Shown: positions 13,436 to 24,799, numbered from the stretch's first letter. The stretch is 64,000 nt of DNA from Jeongeupia naejangsanensis (GCF_016865585.1 NZ_JAESND010000004.1:236396-300395), one strand, 5' to 3'. Program-made: numbers and translations. Notes: generated by a model from the letters alone, not told the origin.

Positions 13436-13468
13436 GCTCGGTTTGAATTGATAACAAGTAGGTAAACT

Positions 13469-14968
13469 ATGACGGGTAATCTTCTGAGCCTGACGATCTG
13501 GGTGCCGATCGTCGCCGGCCTCGTCGTGCTCGCAACGGGGGGAGACCGCAACGCCAACGCCGCGCGCTGGCTTGCTGTCCTCGGTGCGCTGGCCGGCCTT
13601 CTGGTCTCGGTGCCGCTCTACACCGGTTTCGATTCGTTGCACGGCGGTCTGCAGTTCGTCGAATCGACACCGTGGATCACGATGTTCAACATCAACTACG
13701 CACTCGGCGTCGACGGCCTGTCGATGCTGTTCGTGATCCTCAACAGCTTCACGACGCTGATGGTCGTGATCGCCGGCTGGCAGGTGATCCAGAGCCGCGT
13801 GGCACAGTACATGGCTGCGTTCCTGATCATGTCGGGCCTGATCAACGGGGCGTTTGCCGCCACCGATGCGATCCTGTTCTACGTGTTCTTCGAAGCCATG
13901 CTGATCCCGATGTACCTGATCATCGGCGTCTGGGGCGGTCCGAACCGGATCTACGCGTCGGTCAAGTTCTTCCTGTACACCCTGCTCGGTTCGCTACTGA
14001 CGCTGGTGGCCTTCGTTTACCTGTACATGCAGGCCGGTGGCAGCTTCGTCATTGCCGACTTCCAGCGCCTGCCGCTGGGCATGGGCGCACAGGTCATGCT
14101 GCTGATCGCGTTCTTCTTCGCCTTTGCGGTGAAGGTGCCGATGTGGCCGGTCCACACCTGGCTGCCGGATGCACACGTCGAAGCGCCGACCGGCGGTTCG
14201 ATGGTGCTGGCCGCGATCACGCTGAAGCTCGGTGCCTACGGCTTCCTGCGGTTCGCTCTGCCGATCGCACCGGACGCTGCACGTGAATATGCGTGGGTGT
14301 TCATCATCTTCTCGCTGATCGCCGTCGTTTACATTGGCCTCGTCGCGCTGGTGCAGACTGACATGAAGAAGCTGGTGGCTTATTCGTCGATCTCGCACAT
14401 GGGCTTCGTCACGCTGGGCTTCTTCATGTTTGCCGGTGGCACGCAGCTGAATCCCTACGCAGTCGAAGGCGCCATCGTGCAGATGGTCAGCCACGGCTTC
14501 GTCTCGGCCGCGATGTTCTTCTGCATCGGTGTGATGTACGACCGCGTGCACAGCCGCAAGATTGCCGATTACGGTGGCGTCGCCAACAAGATGCCGATCT
14601 TCGCTGCCTTCATGATGCTGTTCGCGATGGCCAACTCGGGCCTGCCGGGTACCTCCGGTTTCGTCGGCGAGTTCATGGTCATCCTCGGTGCCGTGCAAGT
14701 GAACTTCTGGTACGCCTTCGCCGCTGCAACCACGCTGATCTTCGGCGCCGGTTACACGCTGTGGATGTACAAGCGCGTGATTTTCGGTGATGTCGCCAAC
14801 GTACACGTTGCCGAACTCAAGGACGTGAACAAGCGCGAGTTCCTCGTGCTGGCGATTCTCGCAATCGCCGTCCTCGGCATGGGTCTGTATCCGAAGCCGT
14901 TTACCGAAGTGATGCACCAGTCGGTCAACGACCTGATCTGGCACGTCTCGCAGTCCAAGCTCCAATAA
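13469..14968 (+). CDS. nuoM: NADH-quinone oxidoreductase subunit M
   Basis: Antiporter-like proton-pumping membrane subunit. 499 residues with about 14 transmembrane helices. The family signatures YVFFEAMLIPMYLIIG (with the key helix-5 Glu), VKVPMWPVHTWLPDAHVEAP and KKLVAYSSISHMGFVTLG are intact. It starts 33 bases after nuoL and ends 10 bases before nuoN. Confidence 0.98.
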   Translation: MTGNLLSLTIWVPIVAGLVVLATGGDRNANAARWLAVLGALAGLLVSVPLYTGFDSLHGGLQFVESTPWITMFNINYALGVDGLSMLFVILNSFTTLMVVIAGWQVIQSRVAQYMAAFLIMSGLINGAFAATDAILFYVFFEAMLIPMYLIIGVWGGPNRIYASVKFFLYTLLGSLLTLVAFVYLYMQAGGSFVIADFQRLPLGMGAQVMLLIAFFFAFAVKVPMWPVHTWLPDAHVEAPTGGSMVLAAITLKLGAYGFLRFALPIAPDAAREYAWVFIIFSLIAVVYIGLVALVQTDMKKLVAYSSISHMGFVTLGFFMFAGGTQLNPYAVEGAIVQMVSHGFVSAAMFFCIGVMYDRVHSRKIADYGGVANKMPIFAAFMMLFAMANSGLPGTSGFVGEFMVILGAVQVNFWYAFAAATTLIFGAGYTLWMYKRVIFGDVANVHVAELKDVNKREFLVLAILAIAVLGMGLYPKPFTEVMHQSVNDLIWHVSQSKLQ

Positions 14969-14978
14969 AGAGTCACCG

Positions 14979-16445
14979 ATGAATATCATGACCTGGTCCA
15001 GTCTCAACGCTGGCGTCGCGACCCCGGAGATCTTCCTGCTCTGTGCGACCTGCGCCATCCTGTTGATCGATGTATTCCTCAGCGATGCCAAGCGCCACAT
15101 CAGCTACGTGCTGACGCTGGCGACCCTGGTCGCTACCGGCTGCCTGCTGGTTGCCGGCTACTCGCTGCAACCGCTGCTGGCGTTCAACGGCATGTTCGTC
15201 GCCGATCCGCTGGCTTCGCTGTCCAAGCTCGGCATGGTGGTCGGCGTGATCCTGATGCTCGTTTACGGTCGCGGCTATGCCGTGGCGCGCGGCCTGTTCC
15301 GCGGCGAGCTGTTCACCCTGACGCTGTGCGCACTGCTCGGGATGATGGTGATGGCCTCGGCCGTCAACTTCGTCGTGCTGTACGTCGGCCTCGAGCTGCT
15401 GTCGCTCTCGCTGTACGCGCTGGTTGCGTTGCAGCGTGACTCCAGCCGTTCGACCGAAGCGGCGATGAAGTACTTCATCCTTGGCGCCCTGGCATCGGGC
15501 CTGCTGCTGTACGGCATGTCGATGATCTACGGCGCGACGCAAAGCCTGGATGTCTTCGTGATCTCGCAGAAAATCGCCAATGACGAAGCCAACCGCCTGC
15601 TGGCCGTGTTCGGCATCGTGTTCATCGTCACCGGTCTGGGCTTCAAGCTCGGCGCCGTGCCGTTCCACATGTGGGCGCCGGACGTTTACGACGGTGCGCC
15701 GACGCTGATTTCGCAGTTGATCGGTTCGGCTCCGAAGGTCGCGGCATTTGCCTTCATCATGCGCATCCTTGCACAGGCGCTCGAGGGGTTTGCTTTCGAC
15801 TGGCGCTCGATGCTGATGGTGCTGGCCGTCCTCTCGCTGGTGATCGGCAACCTGACCGCGATTGCGCAGGTGAACATCAAGCGGATGTTCGCGTACTCGA
15901 CGATCTCGCACATGGGCTTCCTGCTGCTGGGCATCATGGCGGCGACGCCGGGCGGCTATGCCGCAGCGTTCTTCTATGCGATGACCTACATGCTCACCGC
16001 AGCAGCCGGCTTCGGCATCATCATGCTGCTGTCGCGCGAAGGCTTCGAAGCGGACCAGATTGCCGATTTCCGTGGTCTGAACAAGCGCAGCCCGTGGTTT
16101 GCCGCGATGATGTTGATCGTCATGTTCTCGATGGCGGGCATCCCGGTCTTCGTCGGCTTCTTTGCCAAGCTGGCGATCATCCAGGCACTGGTTGGCCTCG
16201 GCCTCGTCTGGCTGGCCGTGATCGCGGTGCTGATGTCGGTGATCGGCGCGTTCTACTACCTGCGTATCGTCAAGGTCATGTACTTCGAAGATCCGACCGA
16301 TGCTGCACCGATCGCCGCCGGTACCGATGCCAAGCTTGTGCTGTCGGTCAACTGCCTGCTGCTGCTGGTGCTCGGCATGATGCCGGATCGCCTGCTGACT
16401 GCCCTGACGACGGCCCTGCAGTTCTCGCTGCACACCGGCCTGTAA
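14979..16445 (+). CDS. nuoN: NADH-quinone oxidoreductase subunit N
   Basis: Antiporter-like proton-pumping subunit closest to NuoK. 488 residues with multiple transmembrane helices. Diagnostic stretches include VGLELLSLSLYALVAL, EAAMKYFILGALASG, FKLGAVPFHMWAPDVYDGAP and RMFAYSTISHMGFLLLG. It is the last complex I gene; the DUF2818 gene follows after six bases. Confidence 0.98.
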   Translation: MNIMTWSSLNAGVATPEIFLLCATCAILLIDVFLSDAKRHISYVLTLATLVATGCLLVAGYSLQPLLAFNGMFVADPLASLSKLGMVVGVILMLVYGRGYAVARGLFRGELFTLTLCALLGMMVMASAVNFVVLYVGLELLSLSLYALVALQRDSSRSTEAAMKYFILGALASGLLLYGMSMIYGATQSLDVFVISQKIANDEANRLLAVFGIVFIVTGLGFKLGAVPFHMWAPDVYDGAPTLISQLIGSAPKVAAFAFIMRILAQALEGFAFDWRSMLMVLAVLSLVIGNLTAIAQVNIKRMFAYSTISHMGFLLLGIMAATPGGYAAAFFYAMTYMLTAAAGFGIIMLLSREGFEADQIADFRGLNKRSPWFAAMMLIVMFSMAGIPVFVGFFAKLAIIQALVGLGLVWLAVIAVLMSVIGAFYYLRIVKVMYFEDPTDAAPIAAGTDAKLVLSVNCLLLLVLGMMPDRLLTALTTALQFSLHTGL

Positions 16446-16451
16446 AGCGCA

Positions 16452-16745
16452 ATGCTGGAGGTCATCCTTCTGGGCACATTGGCGGCATTGGCCGCCAATG
16501 TGCCTTTTGTTTCGGGGCGTCTGTTCGGTGTACTGCATCTGGCCAACAAGCATTTCGGCTGGCAGTTGCTCGAGTGGGTGGTGTACTACCTTGCCGTGGG
16601 CGGTCTTGCGTGGGGGCTCGAGTCGCGTCTGGCCACGCCGCATTCGCAAAACTGGCAGTTTTACGTCACGACGCTGGCGATGTTTGCCGTACTGTCGTGG
16701 CCCGGCTTTGTCTGGCGGTTCTTCTGGCGCAAGCCGGGGCTGTAA
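16452..16745 (+). CDS. DUF2818 family membrane protein
   Basis: 97-residue hydrophobic protein with three predicted transmembrane segments (about residues 1-22, 39-57 and 70-90). The N-terminus AALAANVPFVSGRLFG and the C-terminal WPGFVWRFFWRKPGL match the DUF2818 family. In betaproteobacteria this family sits directly after nuoN, as here, six bases downstream. A role in complex I assembly or stability is a reasonable inference from position, but I know of no demonstrated function. Confidence 0.9.
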   Translation: MLEVILLGTLAALAANVPFVSGRLFGVLHLANKHFGWQLLEWVVYYLAVGGLAWGLESRLATPHSQNWQFYVTTLAMFAVLSWPGFVWRFFWRKPGL

Positions 16746-16814
16746 TCGATAAGACAAAGACCTTGTCGAATCAATGATTTATCGACTTGGTCATGAAAAT
16801 TTCGCAGGAAGTGC

Positions 16815-16843
16815 TTGCGGAATCCGGATCGTAAAGCTAATAT
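16815..16843 (+). promoter_or_regulatory. Sigma-70-type promoter for tRNA-Val
   Basis: TTGCGG at 16815-16820 and TAATAT at 16838-16843 with a 17-base spacer. The tRNA begins 14 bases after the -10 box. Assigned by pattern and position only. Confidence 0.55.
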
Positions 16844-16856
16844 GCAGTCCTTCGTT

Positions 16857-16933
16857 AGGCACGTAGCTCAGCTGGTTAGAGCACCACCTTGACATGGTGG
16901 GGGTCGTTGGTTCGAGTCCAATCGTGCCTACCA
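16857..16933 (+). tRNA. tRNA-Val, anticodon GAC
   Basis: 77 bases with encoded CCA. The acceptor arms AGGCACG and CGTGCCT pair. The anticodon arm is CCACC-TTGACAT-GGTGG, giving anticodon GAC. The T arm contains GTTCGAGTCC. It has its own upstream promoter-like boxes and is followed by a terminator before thrS. Confidence 0.97.
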
Positions 16934-17023
16934 ACGAATTTGGAGATTGAATCATGTTGCGAACTCGCACTACTATCCAACACTAAACGGATAGCCGTGC
17001 TGGCAAGTTGATTTGATCGAATG

Positions 17024-17055
17024 AAAAAAGTGCGGCCTGGCCGCACTTTTTTTTT
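17024..17055 (+). terminator. Rho-independent terminator between tRNA-Val and thrS
   Basis: A-tract, stem GTGCGGC/GCCGCAC (17030-17046, loop CTG), then nine T. It could end the tRNA-Val transcript. It could also act as an attenuator if thrS is transcribed from further upstream. Confidence 0.85.
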
Positions 17056-17107
17056 GTCCTCACGTATCGTTAACGACCTGATCCGGTCCAGTTTAAAGGC
17101 GCTCACC

Positions 17108-19006
17108 ATGCCCGTCGTCACGCTTCCTGATGGTTCCCAACGCCAGTTCGATGCACCGCTGCGCGTGCACGACGTCGCAGCCAGCATCGGCGCCGGCCTG
17201 GCCCGTGCCGCACTGGCCGGCAAGGTCGATGGTCAACTGGTCGATACCAGCTACCTGATCGATCGCGACGTCCAGCTGGCCATCATTACCGACCGCGATG
17301 CGGAAGGGCTGGAGGTGATCCGCCACTCGACCGCGCACTTGCTGGCGTACGCGGTGAAAGAGCTGTTCCCGGAGGCGCAGGTGACGATCGGCCCGGTGAT
17401 CGAGGATGGTTTTTACTACGACTTCAGTTACAAGCGTCCGTTCACGCCCGAAGACCTGGCGCTGATCGAGAAGAAGATGTCCGAGCTGGCCAAGAAGGAC
17501 CTTCCGGTCGAGCGCTACGAGTTGAGTCGCGACGAGGCCGTGGCCTATTTCAAGGGCATTGGCGAAGCGTACAAGGCCGAGATCATCGAGAGCATTCCGG
17601 CCGACCAGGTGCTGAGCCTGTACCGCGAAGGCGATTTCACCGACCTGTGCCGCGGCCCGCACGTGCCGTCGACCGGCAAGCTCAAGGTGTTTAAGCTGAT
17701 GAAGGTCGCCGGCGCGTACTGGCGCGGCGATTCGAGGAACGAAATGCTCACGCGCGTCTACGGTACCGCGTGGACCAAGAAGGAAGACCTCGAGGCTTAT
17801 CTGCATCGGCTCGAAGAGGCCGAGAAGCGCGACCATCGCAAGATCGGCAAGGCGCTGGATCTCTTCCACCTGCAGGACGAAGCACCGGGCATGGTGTTCT
17901 GGCATCCGAAGGGCTGGTCGCTGTGGCAGTCGATCGAGCAGTACATGCGTCGCAAGCTGAACGAGCATGGCTATCAGGAAATCCGCACGCCGATGGTGAT
18001 GGACCGGACGCTGTGGGAAAAGTCCGGCCACTGGGGCAACTACCGCGACAACATGTTCACGACCGAATCGGAAAAACGTGACTACGCGGTCAAGCCGATG
18101 AACTGCCCGGGTCATATCCAGGTGTTCAACCAGGGCCTGCGCTCGTATCGTGACCTGCCGCTGCGCTACGCCGAGTTCGGCTCCTGCCACCGCAACGAGC
18201 CGTCGGGTTCGTTGCACGGCATCATGCGCGTGCGCGGCTTCGTGCAGGACGATGCGCATATCTTCTGTACCGAAGCACAGGTGCAGGTCGAGGCAGCCAA
18301 GTTCATCGATCTGCTCAAAGAGGTCTATGCCGACTTCGGTTTCGACGAAATCCTCGTCAAGCTGTCGACCCGTCCGGAAAAGCGCATCGGCACCGAAGAG
18401 GCGTGGGATCGCGCCGAGGCGGCGCTGGCGGCTGCGCTCGACTCCAAGGGGCTGGCATTCGAGTATCTGCCGGGTGAGGGCGCGTTCTACGGCCCGAAGA
18501 TCGAGTTCACGCTGAAGGACTGTCTGGGGCGCTTGTGGCAGTGCGGTACGCTGCAGATCGACCCGAACCTGCCGGAGCGTCTCGGTGCCGAGTACGTCGG
18601 CGAAGACAATGCGAAGCATCGCCCGATCATGTTGCACCGCGCGGTGCTGGGTTCGCTCGAGCGCTTCATCGGCATCCTGATCGAAAACCATGCCGGCGCG
18701 TTCCCGTTCTGGCTGGCGCCGACGCAGTTTGTCGTGATGAATATTTCCGAATCTCAGCGCGAGTACGCCGAATCGGTTGCCAAGTTGCTGGGTCAACGCG
18801 GCTTCCGTGGTGACGCCGACTTGAGGAACGAGAAAATAACCTATAAAATTCGCGAACATAGCTTGCAACGCCTTCCTTATCAGCTCATCGTGGGCGACAA
18901 GGAGAAGGAAGCAGGCTTGGTGGCCGTGCGTAGCCGCAGTGGCGAGGATCTCGGGCAAATGACGCTGGATGCGCTGGTTGAGCGCTTCAACGGCGAACTG
19001 CTCTGA
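17108..19006 (+). CDS. thrS: Threonine--tRNA ligase
   Basis: Class II aminoacyl-tRNA synthetase charging tRNA-Thr. 632 residues. The order is N-terminal TGS domain (from [13 protein letters not shown]), editing domain with [12 protein letters not shown], catalytic domain and anticodon-binding domain. Catalytic marks include NCPGHIQVF, the motif-2 region [15 protein letters not shown] and [17 protein letters not shown] chose ATG 17108 because the family begins at the TGS domain; an in-frame upstream ATG at 17021 lies in the terminator. It leads the thrS-infC-rpmI-rplT-pheS-pheT block. Confidence 0.98.
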   Translation: MPVVTLPDGSQRQFDAPLRVHDVAASIGAGLARAALAGKVDGQLVDTSYLIDRDVQLAIITDRDAEGLEVIRHSTAHLLAYAVKELFPEAQVTIGPVIEDGFYYDFSYKRPFTPEDLALIEKKMSELAKKDLPVERYELSRDEAVAYFKGIGEAYKAEIIESIPADQVLSLYREGDFTDLCRGPHVPSTGKLKVFKLMKVAGAYWRGDSRNEMLTRVYGTAWTKKEDLEAYLHRLEEAEKRDHRKIGKALDLFHLQDEAPGMVFWHPKGWSLWQSIEQYMRRKLNEHGYQEIRTPMVMDRTLWEKSGHWGNYRDNMFTTESEKRDYAVKPMNCPGHIQVFNQGLRSYRDLPLRYAEFGSCHRNEPSGSLHGIMRVRGFVQDDAHIFCTEAQVQVEAAKFIDLLKEVYADFGFDEILVKLSTRPEKRIGTEEAWDRAEAALAAALDSKGLAFEYLPGEGAFYGPKIEFTLKDCLGRLWQCGTLQIDPNLPERLGAEYVGEDNAKHRPIMLHRAVLGSLERFIGILIENHAGAFPFWLAPTQFVVMNISESQREYAESVAKLLGQRGFRGDADLRNEKITYKIREHSLQRLPYQLIVGDKEKEAGLVAVRSRSGEDLGQMTLDALVERFNGELL

Positions 19007-19060
19007 GGGAGTGTCCTCTAAGACGCACGGTTTTTCTTTTTCCGGATTTGGAGAACTGCA

Positions 19061-19582
19061 ATAGCTGCGCAAGACAAAGAACCGCGGATCAACGGTGAAA
19101 TCACCGGCCGCGAAGTGCGACTGCAAGGGGCCGAGGGTGAACAACTCGGTATCGTAAGCCTGTTCCAGGCGATGTCGATGGCCGAAGAAGCCGAACTCGA
19201 CCTGGTTGAAATCGCCCCGAACGCGCAGCCGCCCGTTTGCCGCCTGATGGACTACGGCAAGTTCAAGTTCCAAGAGTCGAAGAAGAAGGCGGCGGCCAAG
19301 GCGAAGCAGAAGCAAATCCAGGTCAAGGAAGTCAAGTTCCGTCCGGGTACCGACGAAAACGATTACCAGGTCAAGCTGCGTAATCTGGTTCGCTTCCTGG
19401 AAGAAGGTGACAAGGCCAAGATCACGCTGCGTTTCCGCGGTCGCGAAATGGCTCACCAGGAAATCGGCATGGCGCAGCTCAAGCGCGTCGAAGCCGACCT
19501 GACCGAACTGGCCGTGGTCGAGCAGTATCCGCGCCTTGAAGGCCGGCAAATGGTGATGATGCTGGCGCCGAAGAAGAAGTAA
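19061..19582 (+). CDS. infC: Translation initiation factor IF-3 (apparent AUA start)
   Basis: IF-3 binds the 30S subunit and enforces start-codon fidelity. 173 residues from the proposed start. The conserved N-terminus PRINGEI appears only if translation begins at ATA (19061), eight or so bases after GGAGA. No ATG, GTG or TTG occurs in frame before residue 19. The linker [13 protein letters not shown] and the C-domain [15 protein letters not shown] are intact. Rare start codons (AUU in E. coli) allow IF-3 to repress its own synthesis, so this is probably functional rather than an error. Confidence 0.95.
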   Translation: MAAQDKEPRINGEITGREVRLQGAEGEQLGIVSLFQAMSMAEEAELDLVEIAPNAQPPVCRLMDYGKFKFQESKKKAAAKAKQKQIQVKEVKFRPGTDENDYQVKLRNLVRFLEEGDKAKITLRFRGREMAHQEIGMAQLKRVEADLTELAVVEQYPRLEGRQMVMMLAPKKK

Positions 19583-19729
19583 GCGCCCGCAGCACAGAAT
19601 AACGGCGTGGCGACAGCCGCCGTCGAGTTCCGGAAACGGGATCGTTGTCGCAACAAAAGCGGGGTGGCGGGCTTTAAGTCTCTTTGGAGCGCCTGTTGCC
19701 TGATCCAACACAACTTGGAGTGCATATAC

Positions 19730-19927
19730 ATGCCCAAGATGAAAACCAAGAGCAGCGCCAAGAAGCGCTTCAAGGTTCTTGGCGGTGGCGGCGTCAAGCG
19801 CAGCCATGCGTTCAAGCGCCACATCCTTACCAAGAAAACCACCAAAAACAAGCGCCAACTGCGCGGTACCTCGATGGTCGATGCGACCAACATGGGCCAC
19901 GTACGTGCGATGTTGCCCTACGCGTAA
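19730..19927 (+). CDS. rpmI: 50S ribosomal protein L35
   Basis: 65-residue basic protein of the large subunit. The sequence [20 protein letters not shown] and the C-terminal [16 protein letters not shown] are textbook L35. ATG 19730 is preceded by CTTGGAG. The 147-base gap after infC contains GC-rich inverted segments but no clear known leader. It is co-transcribed with rplT, 16 bases downstream. Confidence 0.98.
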   Translation: MPKMKTKSSAKKRFKVLGGGGVKRSHAFKRHILTKKTTKNKRQLRGTSMVDATNMGHVRAMLPYA

Positions 19928-19943
19928 CTAAAGGAGAAGAAAC

Positions 19944-20303
19944 ATGCCTCGCGTTAAACGTGGTGTAACCGCCCGCGCTCGTCACAAGAAGATCCTGAAT
20001 CTGGCGAAGGGCTATCGCGGCCGTCGCAAGAACGTATACCGCATTGCCAAGCAAGCGGTTATGAAGGCTGGCCAATACGCTTACCGTGACCGTCGTCAAA
20101 GGAAGCGTCAGTTCCGTCAGCTGTGGATCACCCGTATCAATGCAGCAGCACGCGAATGCGGTCTGGCCTACAGCCGCTTCATGAACGGCCTGAAGAAGGC
20201 TGGCATCGAAGTGGACCGCAAGGTGCTGGCTGACCTCGCCGTGTTCGACAAGCCGGCTTTTGCCAAGTTTGTCGAGCAAGCCAAGGCTGGCCTCGCTGCC
20301 TGA
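19944..20303 (+). CDS. rplT: 50S ribosomal protein L20
   Basis: 119-residue early-assembly protein of the 50S subunit and a known translational repressor of its own operon in enterobacteria. The N-terminal extension [16 protein letters not shown] and [12 protein letters not shown] are canonical. It has a strong AAAGGAGAAG ribosome site. A rho-independent terminator lies just after the stop. Confidence 0.98.
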   Translation: MPRVKRGVTARARHKKILNLAKGYRGRRKNVYRIAKQAVMKAGQYAYRDRRQRKRQFRQLWITRINAAARECGLAYSRFMNGLKKAGIEVDRKVLADLAVFDKPAFAKFVEQAKAGLAA

Positions 20304-20316
20304 TCGGTAAGTGCTT

Positions 20317-20347
20317 GAAAAGGGAGGCTTTCCGGCCTCCCTTTTTT
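20317..20347 (+). terminator. Rho-independent terminator after rplT
   Basis: AGGGAGGC (20321-20328) pairs with GCCTCCCT (20335-20342), followed by T-rich sequence. It closes the infC-rpmI-rplT transcript upstream of pheST. Confidence 0.85.
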
Positions 20348-20443
20348 ATTCCTGTCGTTTTGGGCGTGTTTTGCCGCTGCGACGTTGACGAGACGTGATT
20401 CCCGAGCATTCTGATCAGAATTTTCGTGAATCGTTTTTCCTGA

Positions 20444-21463
<1,020 letters not shown>

Positions 21464-21542
21464 GCCGTCTTACCCCCGAATTCCTTTTCCCATGCCTGAA
21501 TGCAGCGGTCGCGATGCGACGGCTGCACCTTGGAGCCAAGCG

Positions 21543-23897
21543 ATGAAATTTTCCGAACAATGGCTGCGCAGCTGGGTCGACCCCCAGCTCGATTCCGAGC
21601 AGCTGGCGCATCTGCTGACGATGGCCGGCCTTGAGGTCGAAGAAAACGAACCGGCAGCGCCCGCATTCGACAACGTTTTCGTTGCCGAGGTGCTGTCGAT
21701 TGCCAAGCACCCGGACGCCGACCGTCTGAACGTCTGCAGTGTCAATGTCGGCGAAGCCGAGCCGATCACCATCGTCTGCGGTGCACCGAACGTGGCTGCC
21801 GGCCTGAAAGTGCCGTGCGCCCGCATTGGCGCGACGCTGCCCGGCGATTTCAAGATCAAGCGCGCCAAGGTGCGCGGTGTCGAGTCGTCCGGCATGTTGT
21901 GCTCGGGTGACGAGCTCGGTATTCCCGACGGCGTCGACGGCCTGCTGCTGCTGCCGGCCGATGCGCCGGTCGGCACGCCCATCCGCGATTACCTGCAGCT
22001 CGACGACCGGCTGCTGACGCTCAAGCTCACGCCGAACCGCGCCGACTGCCTGTCGATCAAGGGCATTGCCCGCGAAGTGGCGGCCCTGACCGGTGCCGAG
22101 GCCAAGCCGGTGCTGGCCGTCGCGGTTGCGCCGAGCATTGATGACGCGATCAGTGTGTCATTGCACGGTGGCGAAGCCTGCCCGCGCTACCTCGGCCGCG
22201 TACTGCGCAACGTCAACACGCAAGCCGCAACGCCGGACTGGATGAAACAGCGTCTGGCACGTTCGGGCGTGCGTTCGATTTCCGCCGTTGTCGACGTCAC
22301 CAACTATGTGCTGCTCGAACAAGGCCAGCCGATGCACGCGTTTGATCTGGCCAGGATCGAAGGCGGCATCCGGGCGCGCTTTGCGCAGGCCGGCGAAACG
22401 CTGGTGCTGTTGAACGAGAAGGAGGTCAAGCTCGACGCAGACATGCTCGTGATCGCGGACGACAAGAAGGCGCTGGCGCTGGCCGGCATCATGGGCGGAC
22501 TGGATTCGTCGGTGGGTGACGAGACCCGTGAGCTGCTGCTGGAATCGGCGTTCTTCGCGCCGGAAGTGATTGCAGGCAAGGGGCGTCGCCTCGGCTTCAG
22601 CTCGGACAGCTCGCACCGCTTCGAACGCGGCGTCGATTTCGGCGCCAGCCGCGAGGCGCTCGAACGTGCCACGCAACTGATCCTCGATATTTGCGGCGGC
22701 AATGCCGGCCCGGTAACCGAGGCCGTCGCCACGTTGCCGGCCCGCAAGCCGGTGACCTTGCGCGTGTCGCGCGTCGCCAAGGTGCTGGGCGTACAGCTGG
22801 CAGCAGAAGAGATTGTCGCCATCCTCGGCCGGATCGGCCTGCCGACCGCGCTGGCCGGTGACGTGATTACCGTGACCCCGCCGAGCTTCCGTTTCGATAT
22901 CGAAATCGAGGAAGACCTGATCGAGGAAGTCGCCCGCGTCTACGGCTACGAGAATATTCCGGTCGCAGCATCGAATGCCAAGCTGGCGATGCTGGCCCTG
23001 CCGGGTGATGCGCGCGGCAAGATGGCGCTGAAGCATCAGCTGGTGGCGCGCGATTATCGCGAAGCGATCAATTACGCCTTCGTCGAAGCCCGGTGGGAAG
23101 CCGACTTCGCCGCCAACGCCAATCCGGTGAAGCTGATCAATCCGATCGCCAGCCAGATGAGCGTGATGCGTTCGACCCTGATCGGCGGTCTGGTTGCCGG
23201 CCTCAAGCACAACCTGAATCGCAAGCAGGAGCGGGTACGCCTGTTCGAAGTGGCACGGGTGTTCAACGGCGTTGCCGCCGACGTTCAGCCCGAGCGCATT
23301 GCCGCGCTGGCCTGGGGCGCCCGCGCGCCCGAGCAGTGGAGCGCCGGCAAGGACAAGGTCGATTTCTTCGACATCAAGGCCGATGTCGAAGCCCTGATCG
23401 CGCCGCGTGTGGCCGAGTTCCGCCGCGTGGCCCATCCGGCGCTGCATCCGGGCCGTGCCGCCGAAGTCGTGCTCGACGGTGCCGTGATCGGCGTGCTCGG
23501 CGAGCTGCATCCGCAGTGGGTGCAGGCCTACGAACTCGGTCAGGCGCCGGTGCTGTTCGAACTGGATGTTGCCGCCTTGTTGTCGGTGCGGCGGATCAAG
23601 GCCGAGCCGGTGTCGAAGTTCCAGCCTGTCCGCCGTGACCTTGCGCTGGTCGTGGACGAGGCAGTGTCGGTGGCCGAACTTCAGGCCGCATTCGCAACGG
23701 TGAAGAACCCGATCGTGACCGAGGTAGCCCTGTTCGACGTCTACCGTGGCAAGGGGGTCGAGGACGGGAAAAAGAGCCTTGCTTTCAAGGTGTTAATCCA
23801 AGATACTCGGAAAACTTTGACCGATGATGAGGTCGATGCCGCCGTGAATCAGCTGCTGCGCAAAGCAGAAACGTGTGGCGCGATGTTGAGGGCGTAA
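21543..23897 (+). CDS. pheT: Phenylalanine--tRNA ligase beta subunit
   Basis: Large subunit of PheRS: tRNA binding, structural and editing functions. 784 residues. Domains in order are an EMAP/tRNA-binding OB fold (about 40-150), B3/B4 editing domain, B5 domain, catalytic-like core and C-terminal anticodon-binding fold. [14 protein letters not shown] is the usual start, so I used ATG 21543 rather than an upstream in-frame start within pheS. Its TAA stop overlaps an ATG that could start ihfA. Confidence 0.98.
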   Translation: MKFSEQWLRSWVDPQLDSEQLAHLLTMAGLEVEENEPAAPAFDNVFVAEVLSIAKHPDADRLNVCSVNVGEAEPITIVCGAPNVAAGLKVPCARIGATLPGDFKIKRAKVRGVESSGMLCSGDELGIPDGVDGLLLLPADAPVGTPIRDYLQLDDRLLTLKLTPNRADCLSIKGIAREVAALTGAEAKPVLAVAVAPSIDDAISVSLHGGEACPRYLGRVLRNVNTQAATPDWMKQRLARSGVRSISAVVDVTNYVLLEQGQPMHAFDLARIEGGIRARFAQAGETLVLLNEKEVKLDADMLVIADDKKALALAGIMGGLDSSVGDETRELLLESAFFAPEVIAGKGRRLGFSSDSSHRFERGVDFGASREALERATQLILDICGGNAGPVTEAVATLPARKPVTLRVSRVAKVLGVQLAAEEIVAILGRIGLPTALAGDVITVTPPSFRFDIEIEEDLIEEVARVYGYENIPVAASNAKLAMLALPGDARGKMALKHQLVARDYREAINYAFVEARWEADFAANANPVKLINPIASQMSVMRSTLIGGLVAGLKHNLNRKQERVRLFEVARVFNGVAADVQPERIAALAWGARAPEQWSAGKDKVDFFDIKADVEALIAPRVAEFRRVAHPALHPGRAAEVVLDGAVIGVLGELHPQWVQAYELGQAPVLFELDVAALLSVRRIKAEPVSKFQPVRRDLALVVDEAVSVAELQAAFATVKNPIVTEVALFDVYRGKGVEDGKKSLAFKVLIQDTRKTLTDDEVDAAVNQLLRKAETCGAMLRA

Positions 23898-23917
23898 TGC
23901 AGTACGGAACTACCACA

Positions 23918-24235
23918 ATGACGCTGACCAAGGCCGACCTTGCCGACATGCTGTTCGACAAGGTGGGCCTCAACAAGCGCGAAGCAAAAGACATGGTCGA
24001 GGCGTTTTTCGAAGAAATTCGCCTCTCGCTGGCCGATGGGGATGTCGTGAAGTTGTCGGGGTTCGGCAATTTCCAGCTGCGCGACAAACCGCAGCGCCCC
24101 GGGCGCAATCCCAAGACCGGGGAAGAAATCCCGATTTCCGCCCGCCGGGTGGTGACCTTTCACGCCAGCCAGAAGCTCAAGGGCTTAGTCGAAATCCACT
24201 ATGCAAAGCACCAGCAACGTCGTTCCGACCAATGA
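23918..24235 (+). CDS. ihfA: Integration host factor subunit alpha
   Basis: DNA-bending HU-family protein that pairs with IhfB in recombination, replication and transcription. 105 residues from ATG 23918. The helical N-terminus [19 protein letters not shown] and the beta-arm [12 protein letters not shown] are typical. A second start at 23897, overlapping the pheT stop (TAATG), would add seven residues. The pheT-ihfA-merR order is conserved in betaproteobacteria. Its 3' end overlaps the next gene by 35 bases. Confidence 0.96.
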   Translation: MTLTKADLADMLFDKVGLNKREAKDMVEAFFEEIRLSLADGDVVKLSGFGNFQLRDKPQRPGRNPKTGEEIPISARRVVTFHASQKLKGLVEIHYAKHQQRRSDQ

Positions 24236-24560
24236 ACTGCCGCCGATCCCGGCCAAGCGTTACTTCACCATCGGTGAGGTGAGCGAGCTGTGCGGCGTCA
24301 AGCCGCATGTGCTGCGCTACTGGGAGCAGGAATTCACCCAGCTCAAGCCGGTGAAGCGGCGGGGCAACCGTCGCTACTACCAGCATCACGAAGTACTGCT
24401 GGTGCGGCGGATCCGCTCGCTGCTGTACGAGCAGGGCTTCACCATCAGCGGCGCGCGCAACCAGCTCGCGCATCTGGGCGAGGGCACGGCCGGCAGCAAT
24501 GAAGTGACCGCGTCGGTACGGCAGGAGCTTCAAGCGTTGCTCGACTGGCTCAAGCTCTAG
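24201..24560 (+). CDS. MerR family transcriptional regulator
   Basis: 119-residue DNA-binding protein. The winged-helix MerR domain (about residues 18-88) shows [22 protein letters not shown] and [19 protein letters not shown]. No metal-binding cysteines or ligand domain follow; the C-terminus is a short dimerisation helix. A MerR-like gene overlapping the end of ihfA is a standard arrangement in beta- and gammaproteobacteria. Its target is unknown. Confidence 0.92.
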   Translation: MQSTSNVVPTNELPPIPAKRYFTIGEVSELCGVKPHVLRYWEQEFTQLKPVKRRGNRRYYQHHEVLLVRRIRSLLYEQGFTISGARNQLAHLGEGTAGSNEVTASVRQELQALLDWLKL

Positions 24561-24570
24561 CGCAGTGCCG

Positions 24571-24590
24571 GCGAAGTCGTTATACTTCGC
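24571..24590 (+). promoter_or_regulatory. Promoter-like -10 box within an inverted repeat before tRNA-Pro
   Basis: TATACT (24581-24586) lies 11 bases before the tRNA. It is embedded in an inverted repeat GCGAAGT/ACTTCGC (24571-24590). No good -35 box is visible, so this is tentative. Confidence 0.4.
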
Positions 24591-24596
24591 AGCTCT

Positions 24597-24673
24597 CGGA
24601 ATGTAGCGCAGCCTGGTAGCGCACTTGCATGGGGTGCAAGGGGTCGCGAGTTCGAATCCCGCCATTCCGACCA
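24597..24673 (+). tRNA. tRNA-Pro, anticodon GGG
   Basis: 77 bases with encoded CCA. The acceptor arms CGGAATG and CATTCCG pair. The anticodon arm CTTGC-ATGGGGT-GCAAG gives anticodon GGG. The T arm contains GTTCGAATCC. Two terminators follow. Confidence 0.97.
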
Positions 24674-24680
24674 ATAAAAG

Positions 24681-24714
24681 AAAAGGGGGTTAGCTTCGGC
24701 TAACCCCCTTTTTT
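24681..24714 (+). terminator. Rho-independent terminator after tRNA-Pro
   Basis: A long perfect stem AAGGGGGTTAGC/GCTAACCCCCTT with a TTCG loop, then T-rich sequence. Confidence 0.88.
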
Positions 24715-24770
24715 CGTTCTGGCTCGGATTAGAAGGACTTCTAATCCTCGATGCAGAACCATCTTTCAAG

Positions 24771-24799
24771 GAGCCCGCATATGCGGGCTTTTTTTTGCT
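24771..24799 (+). terminator. Second rho-independent terminator
   Basis: AGCCCGCAT/ATGCGGGCT hairpin followed by eight or nine T. No gene lies between this and the previous terminator, so it may be a back-up or belong to a small unannotated transcript. Confidence 0.75.

Noticed and set aside
19583..19729. L20-type autoregulatory leader before rpmI
   Set aside because: The gap is GC-rich and can form stems, but I could not recognise the known pseudoknot or rRNA-mimic features.
17093..19900. Very long open frame on the minus strand opposite thrS and infC
   Set aside because: It is antisense to clearly conserved genes, has no family resemblance and reflects GC-rich codon structure.
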